The notes beneath the pieces are model-generated. The model saw only the letters and a list, made by a program, of their open reading frames with translations. It had not been told where the DNA came from and did no database searches. The translations under genes were made by a program, and so were the position numbers. From positions 310,001-374,000 of the forward strand of contig CANLWS010000007.1 in the NCBI GenBank assembly GCA_947494925.1: a stretch of DNA of 64,000 bases, read 5' to 3'. Of the stretch, positions 35,121 to 44,037 are shown piece after piece; within the stretch, counting starts at the first letter, position 1, and each line of letters begins with the position of its first letter. This stretch comes from an uncultured Alteromonadaceae bacterium (lineage in GTDB: Bacteria > Pseudomonadota > Gammaproteobacteria > Enterobacterales > Alteromonadaceae).

Positions 35121-37028
35121 TTATTCAATCATCGCTTTAAATTTATCGGCTTTATCGTGAAAAGCTTGATACCACAGCTCCAAACTAAGCAGTCCCCATG
35201 TTTTGCGTGAAAACTCCCCACTGGTCAACATTTCCGCGATGCCTTCATTATCCACATAAGGTCTGTTGTTGGCGATCATGCTTTGAAAAATAGAGCGTGA
35301 AAAGTCTCGAAGCTCACCGGCAAACCATTCTTTAAGCGGGACAGGGAAGCCCATTTTATCGCGTCGATTTATCAATGAAGAGGGCAACTCTTTGGCAAAG
35401 CTAGTTTTGAGCATGTGCTTCATATTACCGTCTTTAAATTTGACGTCTGCTGGAATGGTAGCTGCAAATTCAATTAATGGGTGATCTAAAAATGGCACTC
35501 GACTTTCCAACCCATGGGCCATGCTCATTCTGTCTTCTACTTGAAGCAGGGCTGGCAAGAAACACTTAAAATCGTAATGGGTCATTTTGTCGAAATAAGC
35601 GTGTTCTTGCACATTGTTGGGGTTGTTAAATATTTGCGCGAAGTCTTCAAACACACTGTCGGTATTTAAGGCTTGCCAATGAATTTCATTGGCCATGTCA
35701 TTGGCACGGTTAATCAGTCTGAAATAACGCTGATCCATGGGTTCAAACAATCCATCGCGCCAAAACTCTTTCATAAGTGGTTTGTATTCACTGAGTATGC
35801 CGAGATTCGGGATGATTGATTCCAGTGTTACGACGTAGTTGCCGTTTTTGTATGTGCCTTCTATGGCCGCTTTCAGACACTGCTCCAAATACGCAACAGT
35901 GTAACGCGCATAACCGCCAAAGATCTCATCACCGCCTTGCCCCCCAAGTATGACTTTGACCTGCTCCCTGGCTAACTTGGAGACCATATATTGTGGGAAA
36001 GCTCCAGGCCCTGCGACGGGAAAATCTAAGTAATAGATCACATCTTGAATATGCTGAGTGAAATCTTGAGCGACGATATTCTTGCAGAAAAGACTGCCGC
36101 CAACATCGGCAATTACGTCTTTAGCGAAATGGCTTTCGTCGTATTTTGGGGCTTCGGTAAATTTGCCATGAAAGGCAAGGGCATTTTCAGCGTCCCCACC
36201 ATTGGCCAACGCATAGATCAGGCTTGAGTCGATACCGCCTGACACATAACAACCGATAGGTACATCGCTGCGTTTGTGTAATGCAATAGATTCATCAACA
36301 TAGGCCCGGATTTTCTCGTTGAAATAGAAAGCGCTGTGATCATGATCCATTTCAAATTTGACGTCCCAATAACGCCAAGTTCTGACTTTGCCATCTTTGA
36401 CTTCCAGTGCGTGGCCCGGGAGTAGCTGTTTGATTCCCTTAAATAACGTTTTTTCACCAATGGTGTATTGAAAAGTCAAATACTCCACCAAAGAGGAATC
36501 ATCTGTGGTGATTTCTGGTAAAAATGGCAGTAAGGCTTTAGCTTCTGAGGCGAAGTAAAAAACATTATCAACTACCGCGTAATAAAAGGGTTTGATACCG
36601 AATCTGTCTCTGGCACAAAATAATTGTTTGTTGGATTCATCCCACAATGAAAAGGCAAACATTCCACGTAGGTGATTGAGACAATCAAAGCCATACTTCT
36701 GGTAAGCTGCCAGGATACACTCGGTATCCGATTTAGATTGAAAAGGCCAGTAGTCAGACAGCTGATCAATTAATTCCTTGTAGTTGTATATCTCGCCATT
36801 AAAACTCACAACTTTGTCTTGGCGTTGCATGGGCTGTTTTGCATTATCAGAAAGATCAATAATGGAAAGACGGCGGTGGATGAGGCTTAAAGATTGGTTT
36901 CGATTAAACCATTTGCCGGCACCATCTGGACCACGGTGAGCAATGAGATTTTCCATTGCATCTGAATAGCGCGCTATTTTGGGGATAGGTGCTAAATCGA
37001 GATTGATCATCCCAGCTATGCCACACAT
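35121..37028 (-). CDS. asnB: asparagine-synthetase-like glutamine amidotransferase (WbmI/WbpS type)
   Basis: A 635-residue AsnB-type enzyme. The N-terminal domain starts MCGIAGM, so Cys2 becomes the nucleophile that releases ammonia from glutamine. The C-terminal synthetase domain has the ATP loop SGGIDSS near 264-270. Copies in surface-glycan loci amidate a uronic acid to a uronamide instead of making asparagine, as in Bordetella WbmI and Pseudomonas WbpS. Three SDRs and a WbpBDEI-like set in the same operon make a diacetamido-uronamide the likely product. A housekeeping asparagine synthetase cannot be excluded by sequence alone. Confidence 0.85.
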   Translation of the reverse strand: MCGIAGMINLDLAPIPKIARYSDAMENLIAHRGPDGAGKWFNRNQSLSLIHRRLSIIDLSDNAKQPMQRQDKVVSFNGEIYNYKELIDQLSDYWPFQSKSDTECILAAYQKYGFDCLNHLRGMFAFSLWDESNKQLFCARDRFGIKPFYYAVVDNVFYFASEAKALLPFLPEITTDDSSLVEYLTFQYTIGEKTLFKGIKQLLPGHALEVKDGKVRTWRYWDVKFEMDHDHSAFYFNEKIRAYVDESIALHKRSDVPIGCYVSGGIDSSLIYALANGGDAENALAFHGKFTEAPKYDESHFAKDVIADVGGSLFCKNIVAQDFTQHIQDVIYYLDFPVAGPGAFPQYMVSKLAREQVKVILGGQGGDEIFGGYARYTVAYLEQCLKAAIEGTYKNGNYVVTLESIIPNLGILSEYKPLMKEFWRDGLFEPMDQRYFRLINRANDMANEIHWQALNTDSVFEDFAQIFNNPNNVQEHAYFDKMTHYDFKCFLPALLQVEDRMSMAHGLESRVPFLDHPLIEFAATIPADVKFKDGNMKHMLKTSFAKELPSSLINRRDKMGFPVPLKEWFAGELRDFSRSIFQSMIANNRPYVDNEGIAEMLTSGEFSRKTWGLLSLELWYQAFHDKADKFKAMIE

Positions 37029-37129
37029 GACAAATACCTCAAACGACTGATTACCCTGTAATGGAATGAATGGAACGTTTTTGTGTTCAAAAAACCACCT
37101 GAATTACATCGTGATAATGAAAATAACTC

Positions 37130-37148
37130 TTTGTTATTGAATAACAAA
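37130..37148. repeat. AT-rich palindrome upstream of the AsnB-like gene
   Basis: TTTGTTAT and ATAACAAA are perfect inverted arms with a TGA loop, about 100 bases upstream of the AsnB-like start and about 120 bases past the Maf stop. There is no T-run on the transcribed strand, so it is more likely an operator or a spacer palindrome than a terminator. Confidence 0.4.
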
Positions 37149-37155
37149 ATTTAAC

Positions 37156-37199
37156 ACTTGTTAGTCAATAGATCATACAAATATTGTTAACTTGTTAGT
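37156..37199. repeat. pair of direct repeats (ACTTGTTAGT)
   Basis: The 10-base word ACTTGTTAGT occurs at 37156-37165 and again at 37190-37199, 34 bases apart, in the 240-base AT-rich gap between the Maf and AsnB-like genes. It is a candidate regulator-binding repeat; the partner is unknown. Confidence 0.35.
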
Positions 37200-37268
37200 T
37201 ATTCTTAGTAGGTTATCGTCTACCCAATACAAAGGTTCACTTTTTGTGCAAATCTGATGTTTGATACG

Positions 37269-40200
37269 CTATTTAAATTCGTGATCGTGGTAGATGTTTG
37301 GCACAAAGTCAGGCAAAACGTTCATCATGTTTTGATAATCATCTTTGTTCAACACTTCAAAAATTCTGTTTTCGATGGATATTCTGTTTCTGACATAGCT
37401 GGCTCGTGTGCCGATATTGCTGACAGACTCTTGCGTATTCTCGCCGTCAAAGGAAACGGCTAAATACCAATAAAAATCATACACCAAATCTTCTTCACTA
37501 AGCGTAAATAACTTATCTGGTTGCGATTCATTGTCTTGATAAGATTCACAGACTTGGTATTTAGGTAGTAGCAACTGGCAGCCATGGCCGCTGATAAGTG
37601 CTTTAAATGCCATCAGGGTCGAATACAACTCATCTACGCGCCACATCTCCTGACAGGCATGATTAGCCGTTAAATCCATCAATACAAACACGACGTCTTT
37701 ATAATGTTTGGCGACTTCCCGAACATTCAGCGTTTGATCTGAGTCGATAACAATCACCGTTTGGCTTTGTCCTTGGTGCGGAAGAGACGCTCCTGACTGC
37801 AAATGTTCTACGAATGAATCAGCATCAAAGTCAGACTTTGCATGATAGATAACATAATCGGCATGAGACGTTTCGTGTTGTCTGTTTGAAAGCGGCGCTA
37901 CCGAAGCATCTACTTTCCATTGCATGAAGTCGACTTGGCAATTGACGCAGTCAGCGAAAACCTGTGAATTGGTGAAAACTTGCAACGTTTTGCCCTCCAC
38001 TAGTGGCGAGGTTAATGTGGTTTCCCGCTCGCTAATCAAGAAATGACTGGCGTCGAAATAGGTTGACTCAGACAAAATGAGGTTTTTAATTTCACCAAAA
38101 GCTTTGCGCCACATTTCCAGAGCATCGATGAAGCTCTCAGGTACTTCTTCATGATCTAGTGACGCATACAAAATCTTTGAAAAAACCGAGTTTGTATAGT
38201 TGATGGTGCCATAAAAATAATAAAACAAAAGAGAATCGCCTTTTTTATAGGAATAAAAAAGAAGCTCTTTTTGCTTTTTTATTAGTTCCTCAGCGGCGTG
38301 AAAACTCTCGATTTCTTGGTTGATGAGCTTTTCAAACACGGACAACTGATTAATGAGAACGCTGTTATTAAACGTACCCTCAAAATCGCTAAGATACTTT
38401 TGTCCATCTAATGCAGTAAATGCACTGTTTTTTATTTGGAACAAGGATTCCTTTTTGGCATCTTCCGATGTGACTATCAGAATGTTATCAAGAGGCAAAG
38501 GCTGACTCCCCTCAATTTTTGCGCCATCACTGCAATTGTAAATTGTGGTCGTTTGCGCTTGTCTGATAGTGTCTTCGATGACTTGCCTTGAGACGTTAAA
38601 CTCGTGCTTTGTATTGACGGTTTTTCTGAAGTTACCCTTTACCACCTGAGAAGTATTGTGACGCTCGGCATAGTCATAGAGTTCTTCCCCATCTTCTTTG
38701 TAATATTTGGAATGAATTGAGTGATGGTGTTTTTGGTCAATGAACCCTAGATCGATGCCAAGTAGATATATGCTCTCGAACCCCATAATTGAAAACAAAT
38801 TGCAGGCAAAATTTGAAACCGTTGGGAACGCGTAATTTAAAATGCCGTATTGGCTTTCATCAAGCACGGACAAAGTCGAGACGGTAGAGGATTCTCCTTC
38901 TTTAAACGCTACGTATGTCTTCTTGTATAGCCCACAGGTGTCTGGGTGCACACCATTACAAGATATTAGTTCTATGTCTTTAAGGTAATCACGATCATTA
39001 ACGAGAGAGCCCCAATCATAAGTCGTCCTGTTTTGTTCAATCTCTGCATGGAAATCAGGTTTGATTCCGTTTTTATGCAACACTTTTAAAGAGGTACCGC
39101 AAGAAACGATTATTGCGTTGTTTTTCCATTCTTTTATGGTGTCAATGGAGTGATCTATTGATGGGCCATTGCCAATCAAAAATACTGGTACCTGTTTATT
39201 TTCAAAGGACAATTTTTGTTGTGCATGACTACTTAAGACAGGGGCATTGTTAGCCAGAACTGCTTTGGTATGTCCTATGCCATAGTACGCATGGTCAAAG
39301 TATTCTCCCATTGAAATAACAATGCGGAGCTTTTCTCGTAACTGCGCTATCGCGAGATTTAGCGAAGCATTGTAATAACTTTGGTAGAAGTAAGTATTAC
39401 TTAATATATATGGACCTATGGCATAGAACTGATTGATCAAATCCCTGAACAGGTTGGTGCCATCGTCACCAATATTAAGATACAAGCGGGCTTCTTGCGC
39501 CTCGACTTTCTCAAAAAGCTGCTGCCAGTCAATTGCAAACAAGGATGCATAGAAAAAATCTGGGTTAGGTTCACAAATAAATAAATGTTCGAAACTGTGC
39601 TTTTCGCGCAGCTTTTCGAGTTGATAACCCGCGCCCACACCAAAAATAATGATGGATTGAATATGTTCGGGCAGGGCGCCTTCCTCCTCTTCCAATTCTT
39701 GTATCAGTTTTTCTGTTTTCTTAACAAACTTGTAATGAAGATAATGGGCTAGCTTTTTGCCGTCGTAACCTAGGACCAATCCATCTTTATTTGGTTGCTC
39801 ACTAAATCCATCGAAATTTTTCAAACAGTCTTTTTGGGGATAGTCACTGTACCAAGTGACCAGATTACTATGTTTTAGCAAATTAATTTTGTCGTCGACG
39901 GTTCTGAATGGTTGCCACTTTTTGGGAATGTAGTATTGAAATTGTTCGTGAATATCCGGGTAGTATTTTTTCAGCGCAGTTAAATTTCGTTGAAATAAGT
40001 TATCCGATTTTTCTAGGTCTTTGCATTTATCAAGTAAAGAAGGTGGCGTCCAAACCGGGCAATAATCCAGATAATTCTCTGAGAACTGGAAATTCAAACC
40101 ATATTTGACAAGTTTATCCCATGATTGGGTGGACAATTGTTCATACAATGAGGCAAATATCGGGTGATTATAATGTTGGTACAGAAAAAACCCTTTTACA

Positions 40201-40874
40201 CCTGCTAATTCCTTTAATTCCTCAAGATCACTGATTAAATTTCTTCCATCTTTTTCCAATTGGAAATATAAACTAGTACCTTTTGACTTTGCTAATTCAA
40301 GAATTGAACGCCAACTAGTAACCAATGAGGAACATTGAAAGTATTGTGGTTCTGGTTCGTATATGATCAAGTGCTTGATTGTAGAATGCTGGAGTAGTTG
40401 CTGTATCTGCAATCCTAATCCGCAACCCAATACAACAATACATTCCACCTCCTCCGGAAGACCAGATGATGCCTGGAAGTTTTTGAATGCAGGAATATCC
40501 TTTAAATATTCAAACTCTTTGTTTGGTGATTCCTTCTCCGAGTCTGACGATATCGATGAATCTTCAATACTAATGTACTGACTGTGGCTAAGAAAGCGAC
40601 GACATTGTGTTTCAATTTCTTGTTCGGGATGAATTCCATAAATCGTTCTACCTATGCTGTAATCAACAATGTTGAACTCACCAAACTTGTTACAAAACAC
40701 GGAATAATTTTTAAAAGCTGGCGTGGTTATGTAAGGAACAAGCGAAGGTATCTGGCGCTGAAAACAGTTGATATTGTCTTTTTGAGTGCGCGTGATATGT
40801 TCTGCTAATTTACTTTCCAGTAAAGCTTGCTGTTCTTCATCTTTTTCAACATGCAGCCGAATATTATTTAGCAT
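37269..40874 (-). CDS. maf: Maf-family flagellin glycosyltransferase, long form with duplicated N-terminal domain
   Basis: A 1201-residue protein, nearly twice the usual length of motility-associated factor (Maf) proteins. Residues ~144-230 and ~406-490 are two copies of the N-terminal Maf domain: VVLGCGLGLQIQQLL followed by IYEPEPQYF, then IIFGVGAGYQLEKL followed by ICEPNPDFF. The central DUF115 core begins near 562 (PVFLIGNGPSID, then CGTSLKVLHKNGIKPDFHAEIEQ). The last ~400 residues match nothing I recognise. Maf proteins move activated nonulosonic or other sugars to flagellin in the cytosol. This is the clearest sign that the island serves the flagellum. A 155-base gap lies upstream. Confidence 0.88.
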   Translation of the reverse strand: MLNNIRLHVEKDEEQQALLESKLAEHITRTQKDNINCFQRQIPSLVPYITTPAFKNYSVFCNKFGEFNIVDYSIGRTIYGIHPEQEIETQCRRFLSHSQYISIEDSSISSDSEKESPNKEFEYLKDIPAFKNFQASSGLPEEVECIVVLGCGLGLQIQQLLQHSTIKHLIIYEPEPQYFQCSSLVTSWRSILELAKSKGTSLYFQLEKDGRNLISDLEELKELAGVKGFFLYQHYNHPIFASLYEQLSTQSWDKLVKYGLNFQFSENYLDYCPVWTPPSLLDKCKDLEKSDNLFQRNLTALKKYYPDIHEQFQYYIPKKWQPFRTVDDKINLLKHSNLVTWYSDYPQKDCLKNFDGFSEQPNKDGLVLGYDGKKLAHYLHYKFVKKTEKLIQELEEEEGALPEHIQSIIIFGVGAGYQLEKLREKHSFEHLFICEPNPDFFYASLFAIDWQQLFEKVEAQEARLYLNIGDDGTNLFRDLINQFYAIGPYILSNTYFYQSYYNASLNLAIAQLREKLRIVISMGEYFDHAYYGIGHTKAVLANNAPVLSSHAQQKLSFENKQVPVFLIGNGPSIDHSIDTIKEWKNNAIIVSCGTSLKVLHKNGIKPDFHAEIEQNRTTYDWGSLVNDRDYLKDIELISCNGVHPDTCGLYKKTYVAFKEGESSTVSTLSVLDESQYGILNYAFPTVSNFACNLFSIMGFESIYLLGIDLGFIDQKHHHSIHSKYYKEDGEELYDYAERHNTSQVVKGNFRKTVNTKHEFNVSRQVIEDTIRQAQTTTIYNCSDGAKIEGSQPLPLDNILIVTSEDAKKESLFQIKNSAFTALDGQKYLSDFEGTFNNSVLINQLSVFEKLINQEIESFHAAEELIKKQKELLFYSYKKGDSLLFYYFYGTINYTNSVFSKILYASLDHEEVPESFIDALEMWRKAFGEIKNLILSESTYFDASHFLISERETTLTSPLVEGKTLQVFTNSQVFADCVNCQVDFMQWKVDASVAPLSNRQHETSHADYVIYHAKSDFDADSFVEHLQSGASLPHQGQSQTVIVIDSDQTLNVREVAKHYKDVVFVLMDLTANHACQEMWRVDELYSTLMAFKALISGHGCQLLLPKYQVCESYQDNESQPDKLFTLSEEDLVYDFYWYLAVSFDGENTQESVSNIGTRASYVRNRISIENRIFEVLNKDDYQNMMNVLPDFVPNIYHDHEFK

Positions 40875-41029
40875 CGTTTTGATGATACCTTTGTTTGTAA
40901 CACTGCCAGAAAAAGACCAGGCAGGGAATGGGTGTTTCGGCTCATTTCCGTTATGTCACGGTTAAGCACTGTTATTTTTAGAGCCTTAATACTATCCATG
41001 TAATTCATTGAAATTCAAGAGTCTAATAA

Positions 41030-41842
41030 TTAGTTACTTGCGGGGTAATAGTGACGTTGAAAATCATCCAGGCTAGAAAACGGCTGAACTCGCTCATAAT
41101 CACCCAAAGTATCAAACTCTAACCAATCATTTACAATACAGCATGGCGTTATCGTCTCATCACGATGTAAAAGCTCTGACATGAAATCGGTTAAATAGGC
41201 TTGTTGCCATTCTGCGGCGCGGTGAAATGGTGTGTGTTTATCAAACGACATATCTAAATCATCGAAAACACGCAACCACTGTTTGATGCCGTGAGGTGAG
41301 AGTTTTAACAGGCCAATAAATTCAGTTCGCTGAAAAGCTGAGTTGGATTTAATGCCTTTGCCAATGGCCATTACGTTATTATCTGCGTGCTCAGCCATCT
41401 CACCTTGATCAATAGGATTGTCATCACGATTGGTATAAATGTTTTTCCACTGTTCATCCAGTACAACTACTGTTTCGCCATGGGTACTGAGCAACTTACT
41501 GACGACCGACGCTTTAAAATAAATATCGGCATAACTGATAACCAAGCTTTGATCTTGCTCCATACATGACTGCATAAATGAACGTGCATTCATCAGTGAA
41601 TGCAAAATATTATTACTTTCGAACTCTGCATTATGAAAAAATTCGGCTGGCAAATGACCTAAACATTGAGGTTGATAGCCAGTTATCAAAGCGGTTTCAC
41701 TAATGCTATTTTTTTGAAAGGCGTCAAAGATGTGCTCAATGATTGGCTTACCAAAAATGGGTAGTGTTGTCTTAGGGCGATCTTTGGTAAGCGGGTATAA
41801 CCTTTGGCCTTTCCCGGCCGCAATCACAATTCCTTTATACAC
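41030..41842 (-). CDS. LicC/PntC-like cytidylyltransferase, candidate CTP:phosphonate cytidylyltransferase
   Basis: A 270-residue nucleotidyltransferase with AAGKGQRLYPLTKDRPKTTLP near 7-27, SYADIYF near 100 and a C-terminal DWLEFDTLGDYERV segment. These fit the LicC/PntC group, which couple CTP to phosphocholine or phosphonates, and the CTP:phosphoglutamine enzyme (Cj1416 type) of Campylobacter. The frame is open further upstream, but the GTG at 41842 is chosen: AAGGGG lies 10 bases before it and the protein then begins MYKGIVIAAG. Only one base separates it from the methylphosphonate synthase stop, so CMP-methylphosphonate is a natural guess for its product. Confidence 0.78.
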   Translation of the reverse strand: MYKGIVIAAGKGQRLYPLTKDRPKTTLPIFGKPIIEHIFDAFQKNSISETALITGYQPQCLGHLPAEFFHNAEFESNNILHSLMNARSFMQSCMEQDQSLVISYADIYFKASVVSKLLSTHGETVVVLDEQWKNIYTNRDDNPIDQGEMAEHADNNVMAIGKGIKSNSAFQRTEFIGLLKLSPHGIKQWLRVFDDLDMSFDKHTPFHRAAEWQQAYLTDFMSELLHRDETITPCCIVNDWLEFDTLGDYERVQPFSSLDDFQRHYYPASN

Positions 41843-41843
41843 G

Positions 41844-43166
41844 TTAGTTTGACCCCTTCGGGTCAAACCACTGAACATTCTCAATTATTACTCTGTTTAA
41901 GTGCTTCTCACCAATTAACGACAGCTCACGAATGGCATCTGTACTTATTCTTCCGGGAATTCTTACGACTATGCCTTTTCCCTGCCCGCTTAGTGCCATC
42001 TTTGTATTCGGTTTCGAATAAAAAGAATCGCCTGGAGCCAATGAGCGCACAGCTAGTTCGTCATTCTCATCCAACCATTTCAATGTAAGATCCGACTCAG
42101 AGAGGTTATAAAAATACTGGTGCAGCTTAGTTTCAAAAAGCTCGTCAGTTTCATTATTCACTACTATTTCGAGCGATTTAGAATTTGCAAGACAATGGTG
42201 GCTGGCAAGCTCTGTAAAAGTGTAGCCACCTTGTTCACTTTGCCATTGCCGGCAATCGGCATGCTTTGACACCATAACGGGTTTGTCAGTCTCATCATAA
42301 GGCAGTAAATCCCTTAAGTTGACTTTGAGCGCCTTAGCAATCAATTGAATCTCGTATAACTCAGTAAACTCTTTGCCAGCAAGATGCACATCAATAATGT
42401 CAGGAGACAATCCTGTCTCTTTGACTAGCACTGAAGTGGGCATAGACAGGGCACCCATGAAGTGCTTTAGTTGTGACGCGTAGACTAACGCCTTTGAGTC
42501 TGATGGGTGAACAAAACTGGCCGACTTTTTGTGACCGATTGAGCCAAGTTCGAAGCGCACATCTCCGGATAAAAGGTGCCCATAGGTGACAGCTAAAATA
42601 TAGCCTCCGCCCCCTTCATTTTTACGTGTGGTAAAGGTATGGGGCACAAAAGAGGTGATATACACCGAATCACCTGTGTCCATCACCGCGACTTGTTTTC
42701 GATTATTTTCATCCAAATAATAGAAGTTCACGGGCCCAACGAAGTATGTAAATTGGTGCATGAAGTGCCCGTTATTCCATTGCACTTCTGGGTTTTCAGG
42801 ATCATTGTCTTCTACTTCGCACAGCTGCTTAATCCATTCTGGTCGATAGTTGGAGCATTGGCTCATTGCCGTATCGCGATATTCGTAATAAGGTTTTCCA
42901 GCTCTGTACATAGTGCGTGAGGAAGCAGCGGAGTCCTCCTGGCGACAAATGATAATCCCTGTGGGACAGTCATCATGAATATGCCCAAGATCCCTGGGAC
43001 TTAGTGGCCAGATCTGGTAAATCTTCTCTTCCAATTCGCTATACAACGGTAGTTTCCCGTCTAGGATAGCATTTAGTTTCTCGACAGAAATATCCAGTTC
43101 TTTTGATGCATCTTCAGGCCGTCTTTTCAAATCATTGAGCAACCCTCTGAGCAGTTTACCTTTCAA
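41844..43166 (-). CDS. mpnS: methylphosphonate synthase
   Basis: A 440-residue protein of the HEPD/MpnS iron enzyme family: an N-terminal HTH-like helical part (about 1-60), then two cupin-like halves. The residues that separate the two enzymes are readable. In GHFMHQF, His134 and Gln138 are four apart; Ile170 and His176 lie in YITSFVPHTF. From memory, the Nitrosopumilus enzyme coordinates iron with His148, Gln152 and His190 and has Ile184; the 42-residue spacing between the two histidines and the Ile at -6 are identical here. Hydroxyethylphosphonate dioxygenase has Glu at -6. Lys14 matches the phosphonate-binding lysine by spacing. The enzyme cleaves 2-hydroxyethylphosphonate to methylphosphonate using O2. 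Confidence 0.88.
   Translation of the reverse strand: MKGKLLRGLLNDLKRRPEDASKELDISVEKLNAILDGKLPLYSELEEKIYQIWPLSPRDLGHIHDDCPTGIIICRQEDSAASSRTMYRAGKPYYEYRDTAMSQCSNYRPEWIKQLCEVEDNDPENPEVQWNNGHFMHQFTYFVGPVNFYYLDENNRKQVAVMDTGDSVYITSFVPHTFTTRKNEGGGGYILAVTYGHLLSGDVRFELGSIGHKKSASFVHPSDSKALVYASQLKHFMGALSMPTSVLVKETGLSPDIIDVHLAGKEFTELYEIQLIAKALKVNLRDLLPYDETDKPVMVSKHADCRQWQSEQGGYTFTELASHHCLANSKSLEIVVNNETDELFETKLHQYFYNLSESDLTLKWLDENDELAVRSLAPGDSFYSKPNTKMALSGQGKGIVVRIPGRISTDAIRELSLIGEKHLNRVIIENVQWFDPKGSN
41847..41868 (-). promoter_or_regulatory. hairpin over the cytidylyltransferase ribosome binding site
   Basis: The last codons of mpnS form a perfect 9-base-pair stem, GTTTGACCC / GGGTCAAAC, with a GAAG loop. 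The AAGGGG binding site for the GTG start at 41842 lies in the loop and right arm, so it is masked until a ribosome finishing mpnS opens it. This would couple translation of the two genes. There is no T-run, so it is not a terminator. Confidence 0.6.
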
Positions 43167-43216
43167 AACTATACCTCGTTTATTTGCTTGTTAATGGTTC
43201 TACTAACGAGCATCAG

Positions 43217-44035
43217 CTATTTAACTGACTGAGCGATCCACGCTCTGGTTTGATAGGTGGTTTCAATGAAGTCCATACCTTTTGTGCGCTCTTCGACATA
43301 CTGCATAAAACGTTTAAACAGTTCTTCACCTGCTTGCACTCGGATATCGTTTACTGACCACCAGACGCCTAAATACTCTTCAGGTGTTTGTTTTGACAAG
43401 TGGTACCCTTCTAAATAAGTAACATTTTCAAAGTAGGGCGATTCAGTTAGCTTTTGTGTTAACACTTCGCCAAGACCTGAACGGCCAGATGAAAAACGTT
43501 TCAAGTGAGGGACCATGTCATATAACGCGTCTTCAATTTCAACAAGCAACGGATTTGCTTCAATGTGACGAGGGTTCCATAGCGCTGTGAAATGGCCACC
43601 AGGACGTAAAATTCTATTGAACTCCTTGGTACCTAAGTCGAAGTCAACCCAATGAAATGATGAAGCCATGGACACCAAATCCGCACTACTGTCTTTCAAT
43701 CCGGTTTGCTCACCAGCACCATTTCGCCAATCAATTTTCTTGTCAGCACTGTCCTTTTCACCAAAGCCTCGCATTTCGTCATTCGGCTCGATCGCTATTC
43801 CAGAAGCAACGCCTTTGTCGGCTACCAAACGGGTCCAAATGCCAGTTCCCGCACCCACATCCACAAAATCAATTTCGTTTACCGGTTTGCCGGTTATGCC
43901 TAAAATGGCATTAAGCACATCGTTGGAATAACTGGGTCTGTACTTAGAGTAGTTCTCAGCCAAACCAGTAAAACTACCGTGCTTCAATGATGTTTTTTCA
44001 CCCATTTTTTGTTCCGCATTTTCAGCAATACCCAT
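43217..44035 (-). CDS. class I SAM-dependent methyltransferase in the methylphosphonate block
   Basis: A 272-residue methyltransferase with VDVGAGTGIWTRL near 58-70, a glutamate two strands on (AIEPNDEM), MASSFHWVDFD near 128-138 and RILRPGGHF near 145. It lies between the APS-kinase-like gene and mpnS in one transcript. In the Campylobacter phosphoramidate locus, methyltransferases next to the equivalent kinase and cytidylyltransferase make the O-methyl group. A similar role here would give an O-methyl phosphonate or a methylated donor; this is inference. A general sugar methyltransferase is the alternative. Confidence 0.72.
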   Translation of the reverse strand: MGIAENAEQKMGEKTSLKHGSFTGLAENYSKYRPSYSNDVLNAILGITGKPVNEIDFVDVGAGTGIWTRLVADKGVASGIAIEPNDEMRGFGEKDSADKKIDWRNGAGEQTGLKDSSADLVSMASSFHWVDFDLGTKEFNRILRPGGHFTALWNPRHIEANPLLVEIEDALYDMVPHLKRFSSGRSGLGEVLTQKLTESPYFENVTYLEGYHLSKQTPEEYLGVWWSVNDIRVQAGEELFKRFMQYVEERTKGMDFIETTYQTRAWIAQSVK

Positions 44036-44037
44036 TT

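Noticed and set aside
37130-37148. Palindrome as a terminator of the Maf gene
   Set aside because: It is about 120 bases past the stop, the stem is only A/T-rich and no T-run follows.
41847-41868. Hairpin as a transcription terminator
   Set aside because: There is no T-run after the stem on the transcribed strand and the next gene starts at once.
41843-41884. Upstream extension of the cytidylyltransferase
   Set aside because: The added residues lie within mpnS and the GTG at 41842 with AAGGGG gives the normal start of the fold.
41844-43166. Hydroxyethylphosphonate dioxygenase as the identity of the MpnS-like protein
   Set aside because: The Glu ligand six residues before the second His is Ile170, and a Gln sits four residues after the first His.
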